Notes: a model not told the origin generated them from the letters alone. 64,000 nt of DNA from Duganella fentianensis (GCF_009857835.1 NZ_WWCL01000001.1:1178001-1242000); one strand, 5' to 3'; shown: positions 1 through 8,929, counted from the stretch's first letter. Numbers and translations: made by a program.

Positions 1-602
1 ATGGCCTGTTCGTCAACGGCCGCTTGCTGCCGCGTGATGGTCTGACGGACTGGGAAACGGGCGAGCGCATGCTGCTCAACAAGAGCGTGGAAGCGGGCGT
101 GTTCGAAGCCAGCGCCCGCATGATCCTGAGCGAAGGTCTGGCCTACGACAAGTGCGCCGTGGGTGTGGTGACCGACGTTAGCGATTTTGAAGATGTCGGC
201 GATTTCTATATCGATAGCGCCGACAAGCTGTACAACGTGCTGCGCACGCAGGTCGATGTGATCCTGCCTAGCGGCGCTGCGGTGCTGAATGCCGCCGACG
301 AACAGGTGGTCGAAATGGCCGAACTGTGCGACGGTGCAGTGATTTTCTACGGCGTGGACGAGCATCTGGCCGCCATCGCTGCCCATCGTCAGGAAGCTGG
401 CCGCGTGGTGTTCCAGCGTGCCGACCGCATCGTGCTGGGCGAGGGCAGTGTGGACGTGGCAACGCTGCCGCTGTCGCCGCTGGTACCGCCGGAAGCCGTG
501 CTGGCCGCGATTGCTGCCGCATGGGCGCTGGGCCTGACGCCGGATCTGATCGGCGCCGGTCTGCGCACCTTCGAGGCGACCCCGAAAAAAACACATCACT
601 GA
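1..602 (+). CDS. cphA': Cyanophycin synthetase-like protein CphA' (3' part only)
   Basis: The reading frame is open from the window edge and ends at a TGA at 600-602, so only the last ~200 residues are seen. They match the Mur-ligase-like central domain of cyanophycin synthetases: the stretch FEASARMILSEGLAYDKCAVGVVT parallels FETARGGVLREGLAYDRCQVAVVT of the next gene. The protein stops directly after the GLRTFE helix and a KKTHH tail. It therefore lacks the ~150-residue Mur-ligase C-terminal domain present in the next gene. CphA homologues with this short C-terminus, called CphA', are known next to cphA in Burkholderiales. cphA begins 16 bp downstream, so the two are probably co-transcribed. 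The N-terminal ATP-grasp region lies outside the window. Confidence 0.85.
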   Translation, partial: GLFVNGRLLPRDGLTDWETGERMLLNKSVEAGVFEASARMILSEGLAYDKCAVGVVTDVSDFEDVGDFYIDSADKLYNVLRTQVDVILPSGAAVLNAADEQVVEMAELCDGAVIFYGVDEHLAAIAAHRQEAGRVVFQRADRIVLGEGSVDVATLPLSPLVPPEAVLAAIAAAWALGLTPDLIGAGLRTFEATPKKTHH

Positions 603-618
603 GAGAACACACAGATTT

Positions 619-3189
619 ATGGAAGTCATCCGTACCCGCGCCCTTCGCGGCCCGAATCTCTGGAGCCACCACACTGCGGTGGAGGTTATTGTTTCGTGCC
701 CGCCTGAAGAGCGTTCGATTGCCGGCATTCCCGGTTTCGAACAGCGCCTGCATGCGCGCTTCCCTGCCATCGGTGCACTGCAGCCGACCGGCCATTCCGG
801 CGATGTGCCCATGGCGCGCGTGCTGGAAGTGGCGGCCCTGAGCCTGCAGGCGCAGGCTGGCTGCCCTGTCACCTTCAGCCGTACCACGGCCACGCTGGAA
901 GACGGCATCTACCAGACCGTGGTGGAGTACAGCGAAGAAGCGGTAGGCCGTCTGGCCATGACGCTGGCGGAAAACCTGATCAATGCCGCACTGGCCGATA
1001 CGCCCTTCGATCTGAAAGGCGCACTGGCCGAACTGGCCGAACTTGATGAAGACGTGCGTCTGGGCCCGAGCACGGGCGCGATTGTCAGCGCTGCAGTGGC
1101 ACGCGACATTCCGTTCCGCCGTCTGACCGAAGGCAGCATGGTGATGTTTGGCTGGGGCTCGCGCCAGCGCCGCATACAGGCCGCCGAAACGGACACCACC
1201 AGCGCGATCGGCGAAGCGATTGCGCAGGACAAGGAACTCACCAAGAAGCTGCTGCATGCAGCCGGCGTGCCGGTGCCTATCGGCCGCACGGCGGAAGATG
1301 CGGAAGACGCCTGGGCGGCAGCGCTGGAAATCGGCCTGCCGGTGGTGGTGAAACCGAAGGACGGCAATCAGGGCAAGGGTGTCACGGTCAACGTGATGAC
1401 CAAGGAGCATCTGGAAAAAGCCTTCCACACGGCGCGCGAATTCCGCGACGACATCATGGTCGAGCGTTATCTGCCGGGCCACGATTTCCGTCTGCTGGTG
1501 ATCGGTAACAAGCTGGTGGCAGCGGCCCGCCGCGATCCGCCGCAAGTGGTGGGCGATGGCGTGCACACGGTGCGCGAACTGGTCAACATCGTCAATGCCG
1601 ATCCGCGTCGCGGTAGCGGTCACTCGACTTCGCTGACCAAGATCCGTTTCGACGATATCGCACTGGCCCGTCTGGCGCTGCAGGATCTGGAAGCGGATTC
1701 GGTACCGGCCAAAGGCCAGCGCGTGATTCTGCGTAACAATGCCAACCTGTCCACCGGTGGCAGCGCCACCGATGTGACGGACGATGTGCATCCGGAAGTG
1801 GCCGCCCGCGCGGTGGAAGCAGCGCAGATGATCGGTCTGGATATCTGCGGCGTGGACGTAGTATGCGAGAGCGTGCTGCAACCGATCGAAAACCAGCGCG
1901 GCGGCGTGGTGGAAGTGAATGCCGCGCCGGGTCTGCGTATGCACATTGCGCCTTCGTTCGGCAAAGGCCGTGCGGTTGGCGAAGCCATCGTCAACACCAT
2001 GTTTGCACCGGGCGACAATGGTCGTATTCCCGTGGTAGCCGTCACCGGCACCAACGGCAAGACCACCACCGTGCGTCTGATTGCCCACCTGCTGACCGCT
2101 AGCGGTTTGCGTACCGGTATGACCAATACGGACGGCGTGTACATCGAAGGCCGCCAGACCGATAGCGGCGATTGCAGCGGTCCGCGCAGCGCCCGTAACG
2201 TGCTGCTGCACCCAGATGTGGATGCGGCCGTGTTCGAAACGGCACGCGGCGGTGTGCTGCGTGAAGGTCTGGCCTACGACCGTTGTCAGGTGGCGGTGGT
2301 CACCAACATCGGTAGTGGCGACCATCTCGGCTTGAACTACATCACCACGGTGGAAGATCTGGCTGTGCTCAAACGCGTGATCGTCCAGAATGTGGGCGAG
2401 AGCGGTTACGCTGTACTCAACGCCATTGATCCTATCGTGGCGGGCATGGCGGCTAACTGCCGTGGCAAGGTGATCTTCTTCGGCGCCGAGCGCGGCCATC
2501 CTGTGATCGCCACCCATCTGGCACAGGGCAGCCGTACCGTGTACGTGGACGATGGCCATATCGTGGCAGCAGAAGGCCAGCAGCAGCACCGCATTGCGCT
2601 GAGCGACGTGCCGATTACCCGCAACGGTACCATCGGCTTCCAGGTCGAGAACGTGATGGCATCGGTGGCGGCAGCATGGGGCGTGGGCATTAGCTGGGAT
2701 GCGATCCGTCTGGGTCTGAAAACCTTCGCCAACGATTCCCATAATGCGCCGGGCCGCTTCAATGTGTTCGACTACAAGGGCGCGACGCTGATCGCGGACT
2801 ATGGCCACAATCCGGATGCGATTCTGGCGCTGGTGCAGGCGGTGGAAACCATGCCGGCCAAACGCCGTGGTGTGGTGATTTCGGGCGCGGGCGACCGTCG
2901 TGACGAAGATATCCGCCAGCAGACCGAGATTCTCGGCCGTGCTTTCGACGATGTGATTCTGTACGAAGACGCCTGCCAGCGTGGCCGTGGTGATGGTGAA
3001 GTGGTAGCGCTGCTGCGCTCGGGCCTGAACAACGCACCGCGTACCAGCCATATTCAGGAAATCTTCGGCGAGTTCCTCGCCATCGATACGGCACTGGCGC
3101 GTCTGCAGCCGGGTGACCTGTGCCTGATACTGGTGGATCAGGTGGAGGCCGCACTGGCCCACATCGCCAAGCGCATCAAAGAAGCTTAA
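619..3189 (+). CDS. cphA: Cyanophycin synthetase CphA
   Basis: An 856-residue protein of usual CphA length. CphA builds cyanophycin, a poly-aspartate chain with arginine side groups, using ATP; it is a cytoplasmic nitrogen/carbon reserve. Visible parts are an N-terminal domain (~1-160), an ATP-grasp domain with KPKDGNQGKG at residues 245-254, and a Mur-ligase-like domain whose P-loop GTNGKTTT lies at about 477-484. The C-terminal Mur-ligase domain contains DYGHNPDA and SGAGDRRDEDI. The ATG at 619 follows the cphA' stop by 16 bp; the upstream GAGAG is a weak ribosome-binding site, which suggests translational coupling. A strong terminator follows the stop codon. No cyanophycinase gene (cphB) is visible in the window. 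Confidence 0.95.
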   Translation: MEVIRTRALRGPNLWSHHTAVEVIVSCPPEERSIAGIPGFEQRLHARFPAIGALQPTGHSGDVPMARVLEVAALSLQAQAGCPVTFSRTTATLEDGIYQTVVEYSEEAVGRLAMTLAENLINAALADTPFDLKGALAELAELDEDVRLGPSTGAIVSAAVARDIPFRRLTEGSMVMFGWGSRQRRIQAAETDTTSAIGEAIAQDKELTKKLLHAAGVPVPIGRTAEDAEDAWAAALEIGLPVVVKPKDGNQGKGVTVNVMTKEHLEKAFHTAREFRDDIMVERYLPGHDFRLLVIGNKLVAAARRDPPQVVGDGVHTVRELVNIVNADPRRGSGHSTSLTKIRFDDIALARLALQDLEADSVPAKGQRVILRNNANLSTGGSATDVTDDVHPEVAARAVEAAQMIGLDICGVDVVCESVLQPIENQRGGVVEVNAAPGLRMHIAPSFGKGRAVGEAIVNTMFAPGDNGRIPVVAVTGTNGKTTTVRLIAHLLTASGLRTGMTNTDGVYIEGRQTDSGDCSGPRSARNVLLHPDVDAAVFETARGGVLREGLAYDRCQVAVVTNIGSGDHLGLNYITTVEDLAVLKRVIVQNVGESGYAVLNAIDPIVAGMAANCRGKVIFFGAERGHPVIATHLAQGSRTVYVDDGHIVAAEGQQQHRIALSDVPITRNGTIGFQVENVMASVAAAWGVGISWDAIRLGLKTFANDSHNAPGRFNVFDYKGATLIADYGHNPDAILALVQAVETMPAKRRGVVISGAGDRRDEDIRQQTEILGRAFDDVILYEDACQRGRGDGEVVALLRSGLNNAPRTSHIQEIFGEFLAIDTALARLQPGDLCLILVDQVEAALAHIAKRIKEA

Positions 3190-3210
3190 ACCGCTACCGT
3201 GCGCAGACAA

Positions 3211-3236
3211 GGGCAGCCTGAGGCTGCCCTTTTTTC
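3211..3236 (+). terminator. Rho-independent terminator after cphA
   Basis: An 8-bp perfect stem (GGGCAGCC at 3211-3218, GGCTGCCC at 3222-3229) with a 3-nt loop is followed by a run of six T. It begins 22 bp after the cphA stop and separates the cyanophycin genes from the catalase. Confidence 0.9.
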
Positions 3237-3240
3237 ATTT

Positions 3241-3340
3241 GTAATCATTGTTATTGACTATTGAACTGATAAATATAATTGGTTTTTATAATAGATCAGC
3301 CTTGTTTAAAATGATTTCACTATCAAACAACAAGGAGTAA
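3241..3340 (+). promoter_or_regulatory. AT-rich catalase promoter region
   Basis: The 100 bp before the catalase are far more AT-rich than the surrounding genes. TATAAT occurs at 3287-3292 with TTGAAC at 3261-3266 (20-bp spacing, long for an unaided sigma70 promoter); a second TATAAT lies at 3274-3279. The poor spacing would fit activation, for example by OxyR, but I could not find a convincing full OxyR motif. AAGGAG just upstream of the ATG at 3346 is the ribosome-binding site. Confidence 0.4.
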
Positions 3341-3345
3341 TAGAA

Positions 3346-4806
3346 ATGATTAATACCGCCATCACCACCGCTTCCGGTATCCCTGTTGCCGATAACCAGA
3401 ATTCTTTGACTGCCGGCCCACGTGGCCCGGTACTGCTGCAGGACTTCCACCTGATCGAAAAGCTCCAGCATTTCAACCGCGAGCGCATCCCTGAGCGCGT
3501 GGTGCACGCCAAAGGTTCGGGTGCTTACGGCACGTTCACCGTGACGCACGATATCCGCCGCTACACCAAGGCCGAGCTGTTCTCCGCGATCGGCCAGAAG
3601 ACCGATGTGTTTGTGCGCTTCTCCACTGTAGGCGGTGAGCGCGGCAGCGCCGATACCGAGCGCGATCCGCGCGGCTTCGCAGTGCGCTTCTACACGGCGC
3701 AGGGCAACTGGGATCTGGTCGGTAACAACACGCCTATGTTCTTCATTAAGGACGGCATCAAGTTCCCCGACTTCGTGCATACCCAGAAGCGCTGCCCGCA
3801 GACCAATCTGAAGTCGCCTACCATGATGTTCGACTTCTGGAGCAAGGCGCCGGAAAGCCTGCATCAGGTCACCATGCTGTTCTCCGATCGCGGCACACCC
3901 GATGGCTACCGCCACATGGACGGATTCGGCAGCCACACTTTCAGCCTGATTAACGATGCGGGCGAGCGCGTGTACGTGAAGTGGCACCTGAAGAGCCGTC
4001 AGGGCATCAGGAATCTGTCGGCGGCCGAAGCCACGCGCATCGCCGGTACGGATCCCGATTACGCCCAGCGCGATCTGTTCGGTGCCATAGCAGCCGGTAA
4101 CTTCCCGCAGTGGGACGTGAAGCTGCAGGTAGCAACGGCGGCCGAACTGGCAGCATGGGAACAGCGCACGGGCTGGAATCCGTTTGATCTGACCAAGGTG
4201 TGGCCGCACAAGGACTTCCCGCTGATTCCCGTGGGCGTGATGGAGCTGAACCGCAATCCGCTCAACTACCACGCGGAAGTGGAACAGGCCGCGCTGTCGC
4301 CAGCGAACATTGTGCCCGGCATGGGCTACTCGCCGGACAAGATGCTGCAGGCACGTCTGTTCGCCTACCACGATGCGCAACTGTACCGCGTGGGCACCAA
4401 TCACCAGCACCTGCCGGTGAATGCGCCGCGCTGCCCGTTCCATAACCAGCAGCGCGATGGTGCGATGGCGATCCACAATGGCGGCGCAGCGCAGAACTAC
4501 GACACGGTGGCAGCGGCAGGCAGTGCGCCGCAGGGCATGGGCCACGGCGAGCCTGCGCTGGAACTGACGGGAGCAGCAGGGCGCTACGATGGGCGCGGGC
4601 AGGAAGACGATTACACCCAGGCCGGTAATCTGTTCCGTCTGATGTCGCCGCAGGCGCAGCAGAACCTGTTCGATAATCTGGCTGGCCCACTGAGTCAGGT
4701 CAGCAGCGAAATTATCGCGCGCCAGCTGGCCCAGTTCGATCAGGCCGATCCAGCCTACGGTGCCGGCGTGCGCGCCGCGCTCAAGGCGCGCGGCGTGGTG
4801 CTGTAA
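3346..4806 (+). CDS. Monofunctional haem catalase (clade 3 type)
   Basis: A 486-residue small-subunit catalase that converts H2O2 to water and oxygen. The distal catalytic histidine is H54 in ERVVHAKG. The active-site block RFSTVGGERGSADTERDPRG and the distal Asn region NWDLVGNNTPMFF follow. The proximal haem-ligand motif RLFAYHDAQLYRVG places the haem tyrosine at Y341. No signal peptide is visible, so it is cytoplasmic. It stands alone behind its own AT-rich promoter and converges on a LysR gene with only 3 bp between the stop codons. The 486-residue length matches the KatA/KatB class rather than large-subunit catalases. Confidence 0.95.
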   Translation: MINTAITTASGIPVADNQNSLTAGPRGPVLLQDFHLIEKLQHFNRERIPERVVHAKGSGAYGTFTVTHDIRRYTKAELFSAIGQKTDVFVRFSTVGGERGSADTERDPRGFAVRFYTAQGNWDLVGNNTPMFFIKDGIKFPDFVHTQKRCPQTNLKSPTMMFDFWSKAPESLHQVTMLFSDRGTPDGYRHMDGFGSHTFSLINDAGERVYVKWHLKSRQGIRNLSAAEATRIAGTDPDYAQRDLFGAIAAGNFPQWDVKLQVATAAELAAWEQRTGWNPFDLTKVWPHKDFPLIPVGVMELNRNPLNYHAEVEQAALSPANIVPGMGYSPDKMLQARLFAYHDAQLYRVGTNHQHLPVNAPRCPFHNQQRDGAMAIHNGGAAQNYDTVAAAGSAPQGMGHGEPALELTGAAGRYDGRGQEDDYTQAGNLFRLMSPQAQQNLFDNLAGPLSQVSSEIIARQLAQFDQADPAYGAGVRAALKARGVVL

Positions 4807-4809
4807 CGG

Positions 4810-5697
4810 TTACGCTCCCGTGCCCAGCACCTCGTTGCACACTTCCAGCCACGCGCGTGCCGCGTGCGACAGGTAGGGGCCGCGCCATACGTGCGCGGCC
4901 TGCCATTGCAGTTCCGGTTCCACCAGTTTCAAGCGATCGAGCTGGCCGATGGCCAGCCGGTGTATCAGTGGTTCCGGCAGCAGCGCCACACCCATGCCGG
5001 CGGACGCCATCGCTACCAGCCAGTCCCACTGGCCGCTCTGCGCCGCGATCTCCGGCGCAATGCCGGCCTGCGCAAAGGCGTGGCGCAGGCTGCGCGTCAG
5101 CGCGAAATCATCGGTCAGCATCACCAGCGGCAGCGTCGCCAGCGCCTTCAGCTTGAGCGTGCTGCGCTGCTTGGGGAAGGTGCCGCGTGCTGCCAGCGCC
5201 CAGATCGGATAGCTGACGATGGGCGCTGTCTGCAAACCTAGTTGCGGATCGGCCGGCAGCACCGTCATGCCGATTTCCAGCTCGCCGCTGGCCACCTGCC
5301 GTTCCAGTGCCTGCCCGGCATCTTCCTTGAGTGTCAGGCTGATGCCGGGGTGGCGCTTGCGGAAAGCCTTCAGCACGGGTGTGAACAGCAGGTTGATCAT
5401 GGGCGGTATGCCTACCGTCAGGTGGCCGCTCTGTGCGGCCTGCAGGTCGGCCACTTCCATGGTCAGCTGCTGCATGGCGGCCAGCATTTCCTCGCCCCGT
5501 GCAAACACCACGCGCCCGGTATCGGTGAGGTGTAGCTGGCGGCCGCTGCGCAGCAGCAGTTCCGTTCCGACTTCCTGTTCCAGCTGGCGCACCATCTTGC
5601 TGATGGTGGACTGGGTGACGTTCAGCTTCTCCGCCGCCTGGGTAAAGCTGTTCAGCCTCACCGTTTCGACGAAGTAGCGCAGCGAGCGTAGATCCAT
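4810..5697 (-). CDS. LysR-family transcriptional regulator
   Basis: A 295-residue LysR-type regulator. The N-terminal winged helix-turn-helix is clear (SFTQAAEKLNVTQSTISKMVRQLEQEVG, about residues 16-43). The C-terminal ligand-binding domain contains GHLTVGIPPMINLLFTPVLKAF. The gene is divergent from the acetyl-CoA hydrolase/transferase at 5789, with 91 bp between the starts, and that gap holds a perfect inverted repeat. Its likely target is therefore the neighbouring CoA-transferase gene, perhaps with an organic acid or acyl-CoA as ligand (inference). The sequence resembles the CidR/CynR branch, but the effector cannot be read from it. Confidence 0.9.
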   Translation of the reverse strand: MDLRSLRYFVETVRLNSFTQAAEKLNVTQSTISKMVRQLEQEVGTELLLRSGRQLHLTDTGRVVFARGEEMLAAMQQLTMEVADLQAAQSGHLTVGIPPMINLLFTPVLKAFRKRHPGISLTLKEDAGQALERQVASGELEIGMTVLPADPQLGLQTAPIVSYPIWALAARGTFPKQRSTLKLKALATLPLVMLTDDFALTRSLRHAFAQAGIAPEIAAQSGQWDWLVAMASAGMGVALLPEPLIHRLAIGQLDRLKLVEPELQWQAAHVWRGPYLSHAARAWLEVCNEVLGTGA

Positions 5698-5719
5698 GAA
5701 AAAAGCGACTCCAATCAGA

Positions 5720-5754
5720 GAATTTAAGTCATGCAGCGACTAGTTCTTAAATTC
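5720..5754. promoter_or_regulatory. Perfect 9-bp inverted repeat, putative LysR operator
   Basis: GAATTTAAG at 5720-5728 and its exact reverse complement CTTAAATTC at 5746-5754 are separated by 17 bp. They lie in the middle of the divergent lysR/CoA-transferase intergenic region. The right arm abuts TATACT (5755-5760), a plausible -10 box for the CoA-transferase gene. The position fits a LysR-type operator. Confidence 0.6.
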
Positions 5755-5788
5755 TATACTGAAACAAACATACAAGGAGGAGCACCTG

Positions 5789-7282
5789 ATGTACGAACAA
5801 CGCATACGCCGCCCGGAATTGATGAGCAAGGTCATGACGGCAGCGCAGGCAGCACGCCTGATCAAAAATGGTATGACGGTCGGGATGAGCGGTTTCACCC
5901 GTGCCGGCGACGCCAAGGCCATGCCGCTGGCACTGGTAGAGCGCTCGCGCAACGAGGCGCTGGCACTGACGCTGCTGACCGGCGCTTCGCTTGGCAATGA
6001 TAGCGACGGCATGATGGCCAACGCGGGCGTGGTAGCACGCCGCATGCCGTTCCAGGCAGATGCCGCCCTGCGCCGCAAGATCAACACGGGCGAAGTAATG
6101 TTCATCGACCAGCATCTGTCGGAAACGGCCGAGCAGCTGCGTTCCGGCGACCTGAAAGAGATCGACGTGGCCGTGGTGGAAGCGGTGGCGATTACCGCCG
6201 ATGGCGGCATCATCCCCAGCATGTCGGTCGGGAATACGGCCACTTTTGCCCAGCAGGCCAGACAGGTGATCGTGGAAATCAATCTGAGCGCACCGCTGGC
6301 GCTGGAGGGCTTCCACGATATCTACCTGCCCGTAGCCCGTCCGCATCGCGGCGCGATTCCGCTGCTGACGCCATGGCAGCGCATGGGCTGGACAGCGATC
6401 CCCGTTCACCCCGACCGCATCGCCGCCATCATCATTACCGATAGTCCCGATAGCCCATCCAATGCGCTGCCGCCCGATGAAGAGACGGATGCGATTGCAC
6501 GCCATGTGATCCGCTTCCTCGAAGGCGAAGTGAAAGCAGGGCGCATGGGGCCGGAACTGCGTCCGCTGCAGGCAGGCATAGGCACCATCGCCAACGCCGT
6601 GCTGCATGGTCTGATCGACTCGCCATTCCGCAACATGACCATGTATTCCGAAGTGCTGCAGGATAGCGCCATCGAGCTGCTCGATTCGGGCCAGCTGTCC
6701 ATGGCCTCGGCCTCGTCGATCACGCTGTCGGCCGCCATGCACGAGAAATTCATCCGCAATCTGGAAAGCTACCGCGAGCGCATCGTGCTGCGTCCGCAGG
6801 AGATCAGCAACCATCCGGAAGTGGTGCGCCGTCTGGGCCTGATCGCGCTGAACACGGCGCTGGAATTCGATATCTACGGCAACGTCAACTCAACCCACGT
6901 GGGCGGCACGCACATGATGAACGGCATAGGCGGCTCGGGCGACTTTGCCCGCAATGCCCAGCTGTCCATTTTTGTCAGCAAATCCGTGGCCAAGGGCGGC
7001 GCGATTTCCAGCGTGGTGCCCATGGTGCCGCACGTGGACCATACCGAGCACGATGTCGATGTATTGGTGAGCGAATGGGGGCTGGCCGACCTGCGCGGGC
7101 TGGCGCCGCGCGAGCGCGCGCCGCTGATCATCGAGAACTGCGCCCACCCTGATTATCGTCCGCAGCTGCGCGCCTATCTGGCCGAAGCGCTGAAGGGCGG
7201 TGGCCAGACGCCGCATGTGCTGGAACAGGCGTTTGCATGGTACGGGCGCTACAAACGTGATGGGAGCATGCTGGTAAAATAA
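5789..7282 (+). CDS. Acetyl-CoA hydrolase / succinate:acetate CoA-transferase family
   Basis: A 497-residue class I CoA-transferase of the acetyl-CoA hydrolase/succinate CoA-transferase family. Such enzymes move CoA between acetate, succinate or propionate, or hydrolyse acetyl-CoA. Family blocks include TVGMSGFTRAGDAKAMPLAL near the N-terminus, the oxyanion segment GIGTIANAVL (about 276-285), and MYSEVLQD, in which E288 is the expected catalytic glutamate that forms the glutamyl-CoA thioester. The C-terminal GGSGDFARNAQLS block also fits. AAGGAGG at 5774-5780 is a near-ideal ribosome-binding site. It is probably controlled by the divergent LysR protein. Closeness to AarC-type enzymes is likely, but exact substrates cannot be decided. 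Confidence 0.9.
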   Translation: MYEQRIRRPELMSKVMTAAQAARLIKNGMTVGMSGFTRAGDAKAMPLALVERSRNEALALTLLTGASLGNDSDGMMANAGVVARRMPFQADAALRRKINTGEVMFIDQHLSETAEQLRSGDLKEIDVAVVEAVAITADGGIIPSMSVGNTATFAQQARQVIVEINLSAPLALEGFHDIYLPVARPHRGAIPLLTPWQRMGWTAIPVHPDRIAAIIITDSPDSPSNALPPDEETDAIARHVIRFLEGEVKAGRMGPELRPLQAGIGTIANAVLHGLIDSPFRNMTMYSEVLQDSAIELLDSGQLSMASASSITLSAAMHEKFIRNLESYRERIVLRPQEISNHPEVVRRLGLIALNTALEFDIYGNVNSTHVGGTHMMNGIGGSGDFARNAQLSIFVSKSVAKGGAISSVVPMVPHVDHTEHDVDVLVSEWGLADLRGLAPRERAPLIIENCAHPDYRPQLRAYLAEALKGGGQTPHVLEQAFAWYGRYKRDGSMLVK

Positions 7283-7313
7283 GGTCCTCGGCACTCTCAA
7301 ATTACGGATTACC

Positions 7314-8438
7314 ATGACCATTAAAATCAGCCAGAATTTTGACTCGGGCGCGATCGAAGTGCTGCGTGCAGACAGCGCAGCCGAGATCGAACTGAACCTG
7401 CGCAAGGATAACAACGCGGACATCCATCAGTGGTTCCACTTCCGCGTGCAGGGCGCCCGTGGCCAGCAGCTGCGTATGCGTTTCCTGAACGCCGGTTCGG
7501 CTACCTATGCCAAGGGTTACGAAGACTATCAGGCTGTGGCCAGCTACGACACGGAAACCTGGTTCCGCGTACCGACCCATTTCGATGGCGAGGTCATGAC
7601 CATCAAGCACACGCCGGATACGGATAGCGTGTACTACGCCTATTTCGAGCCATATTCCTTCGAGCGCCACCTGCGCCTGCTCGGTGAAATCGGCGAACAT
7701 CCGCTGGCCCGCGTGCAGGATCTGGGCAGTACGGTCGATGGCCGCGACATGAATCTGGTGGTGGTGGGTAATCCGGCTGCCGAGAAAAAAATCTGGATCA
7801 TCGCGCGCCAGCACCCGGGGGAATCGATGGCCGAATGGTTCGTCGAAGGGCTGGTGGATTCGCTGCTGGACGATGCCAATCCTATCGCGCGCAAGCTGCT
7901 GCAGCGCTGCGTGTTCTACATCGTACCGAACATGAATCCGGACGGCTCGGTGCGCGGCAACCTGCGTACCAACGCCGCTGGCGCCAACCTGAACCGCGAA
8001 TGGATGACGCCGACGCTGGAACGCAGCCCTGAAGTGCTGTGCGTGAAAGAGAAAATGCATGCCACCGGCATCGACATGTTCTTCGACATACACGGTGATG
8101 AAGCGCTGCCGTACAACTTCGTGGCCGGTAATGAAATGCTGGAGAACTTCAGCGAAGAGCGCCGCGTCGCCCAGCAGGCGTTTATCGACCGCTACAAGGC
8201 TTCCAGCCCGGACTTCCAGGACAAGTATGGCTACGCTGCCAGCAAGTACAAGGAAGACATGCTGACGCTGGCTTCCAAGTATGTGGGCCACCATTTCGGC
8301 TGCCTCGCGCTGACGCTGGAAATGCCGTTCAAGGATAACGCCGATTTGCCTGATCCACGCGTGGGCTGGAACGGTGCCCGTAGTGCGGCGCTGGGCGCAG
8401 CCATGCTGCAGCCTATTCTGCTGTCGCTGGACGACTGA
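7314..8438 (+). CDS. M14 zinc carboxypeptidase, cytosolic-carboxypeptidase (CCP) type
   Basis: A 374-residue metallocarboxypeptidase. The N-terminal ~125 residues form a beta-rich domain (WFHFRVQGARGQQLRMRFLNA) as in cytosolic carboxypeptidases (Nna1/AGTPBP1 type). The M14 catalytic domain follows. The zinc ligands are H167 and E170 in QHPGES and H260 in FDIHGDE; NPDGSVRGNLRTNAAGANLNREW carries substrate-binding residues; the catalytic glutamate is E336 in LTLEMPF. No signal peptide is seen, so it is cytoplasmic. Eukaryotic relatives remove glutamates from tubulin; the bacterial substrate is unknown. It is followed one base later by the CYTH gene, indicating an operon. Confidence 0.88.
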   Translation: MTIKISQNFDSGAIEVLRADSAAEIELNLRKDNNADIHQWFHFRVQGARGQQLRMRFLNAGSATYAKGYEDYQAVASYDTETWFRVPTHFDGEVMTIKHTPDTDSVYYAYFEPYSFERHLRLLGEIGEHPLARVQDLGSTVDGRDMNLVVVGNPAAEKKIWIIARQHPGESMAEWFVEGLVDSLLDDANPIARKLLQRCVFYIVPNMNPDGSVRGNLRTNAAGANLNREWMTPTLERSPEVLCVKEKMHATGIDMFFDIHGDEALPYNFVAGNEMLENFSEERRVAQQAFIDRYKASSPDFQDKYGYAASKYKEDMLTLASKYVGHHFGCLALTLEMPFKDNADLPDPRVGWNGARSAALGAAMLQPILLSLDD

Positions 8439-8439
8439 G

Positions 8440-8901
8440 ATGGGCGTCGAGATCGAGCGCAAGTTCCTGTTGCGCGGCGATGCGTGGCGTAGCATGGGCC
8501 AGCCGGTCCTGCTGCGTCAGGGCTATCTGTCCTCGCACAAGGAGCGCGTGGTGCGCGTGCGCATCGAGGGCGAGCGCGGTGTCATGACCATCAAGGGGCG
8601 CAATGTGGGCGCTGTGCGCGGCGAGTGGGAGTACGAGATTCCGCTGGCCGACGCGACCGAATTGCTGCTGCTGTGCGAGCAGCCCCTGATCGAGAAATAC
8701 CGCAGCCGTATCGACTATGCGGGCCACGTGTGGGAAGTCGACGAGTTCCTCGGCGTGAATGCGGGACTGGTGGTGGCCGAGATTGAACTGGGCAGCGAAG
8801 CCGAACAGTTCGAGCTGCCCGAGTGGGTAGGCGAGGAAGTCACCAGCGATGTGCGCTATCTCAACTCCAGCCTGATCAAGCACCCGTATTCGGCTTGGTA
8901 A
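8440..8901 (+). CDS. CYTH-domain protein (triphosphate tunnel metalloenzyme)
   Basis: A 153-residue CYTH protein starting at the ATG one base after the carboxypeptidase stop. A frame extension upstream to 8374 would run inside the previous gene and is not conserved. The signature ExExK is at E4-I-E6-R-K8, followed by beta-strand blocks RQGYLSSHKERVVRVRIEG, MTIKGRN, WEYEIPLADA and RSRIDYAGHVWEVDEFLG, as in short bacterial CYTH proteins. Members hydrolyse inorganic triphosphate or other organic triphosphates; the exact substrate here is unknown. Confidence 0.88.
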   Translation: MGVEIERKFLLRGDAWRSMGQPVLLRQGYLSSHKERVVRVRIEGERGVMTIKGRNVGAVRGEWEYEIPLADATELLLLCEQPLIEKYRSRIDYAGHVWEVDEFLGVNAGLVVAEIELGSEAEQFELPEWVGEEVTSDVRYLNSSLIKHPYSAW

Positions 8902-8929
8902 AGACCTCGCTGTCGCCTATGCTGTAAGC

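Noticed and set aside
268..3210. 980-residue open frame on the minus strand opposite cphA
   Set aside because: It is the antisense shadow of two conserved cyanophycin synthetase genes; its translation is His/Arg/Gln-rich low-quality sequence with no domain.
3241..3340. OxyR-binding site before the catalase
   Set aside because: CTAT and ATAG words are present but the spacing does not fit the four-element OxyR pattern, so I list only an AT-rich promoter region.
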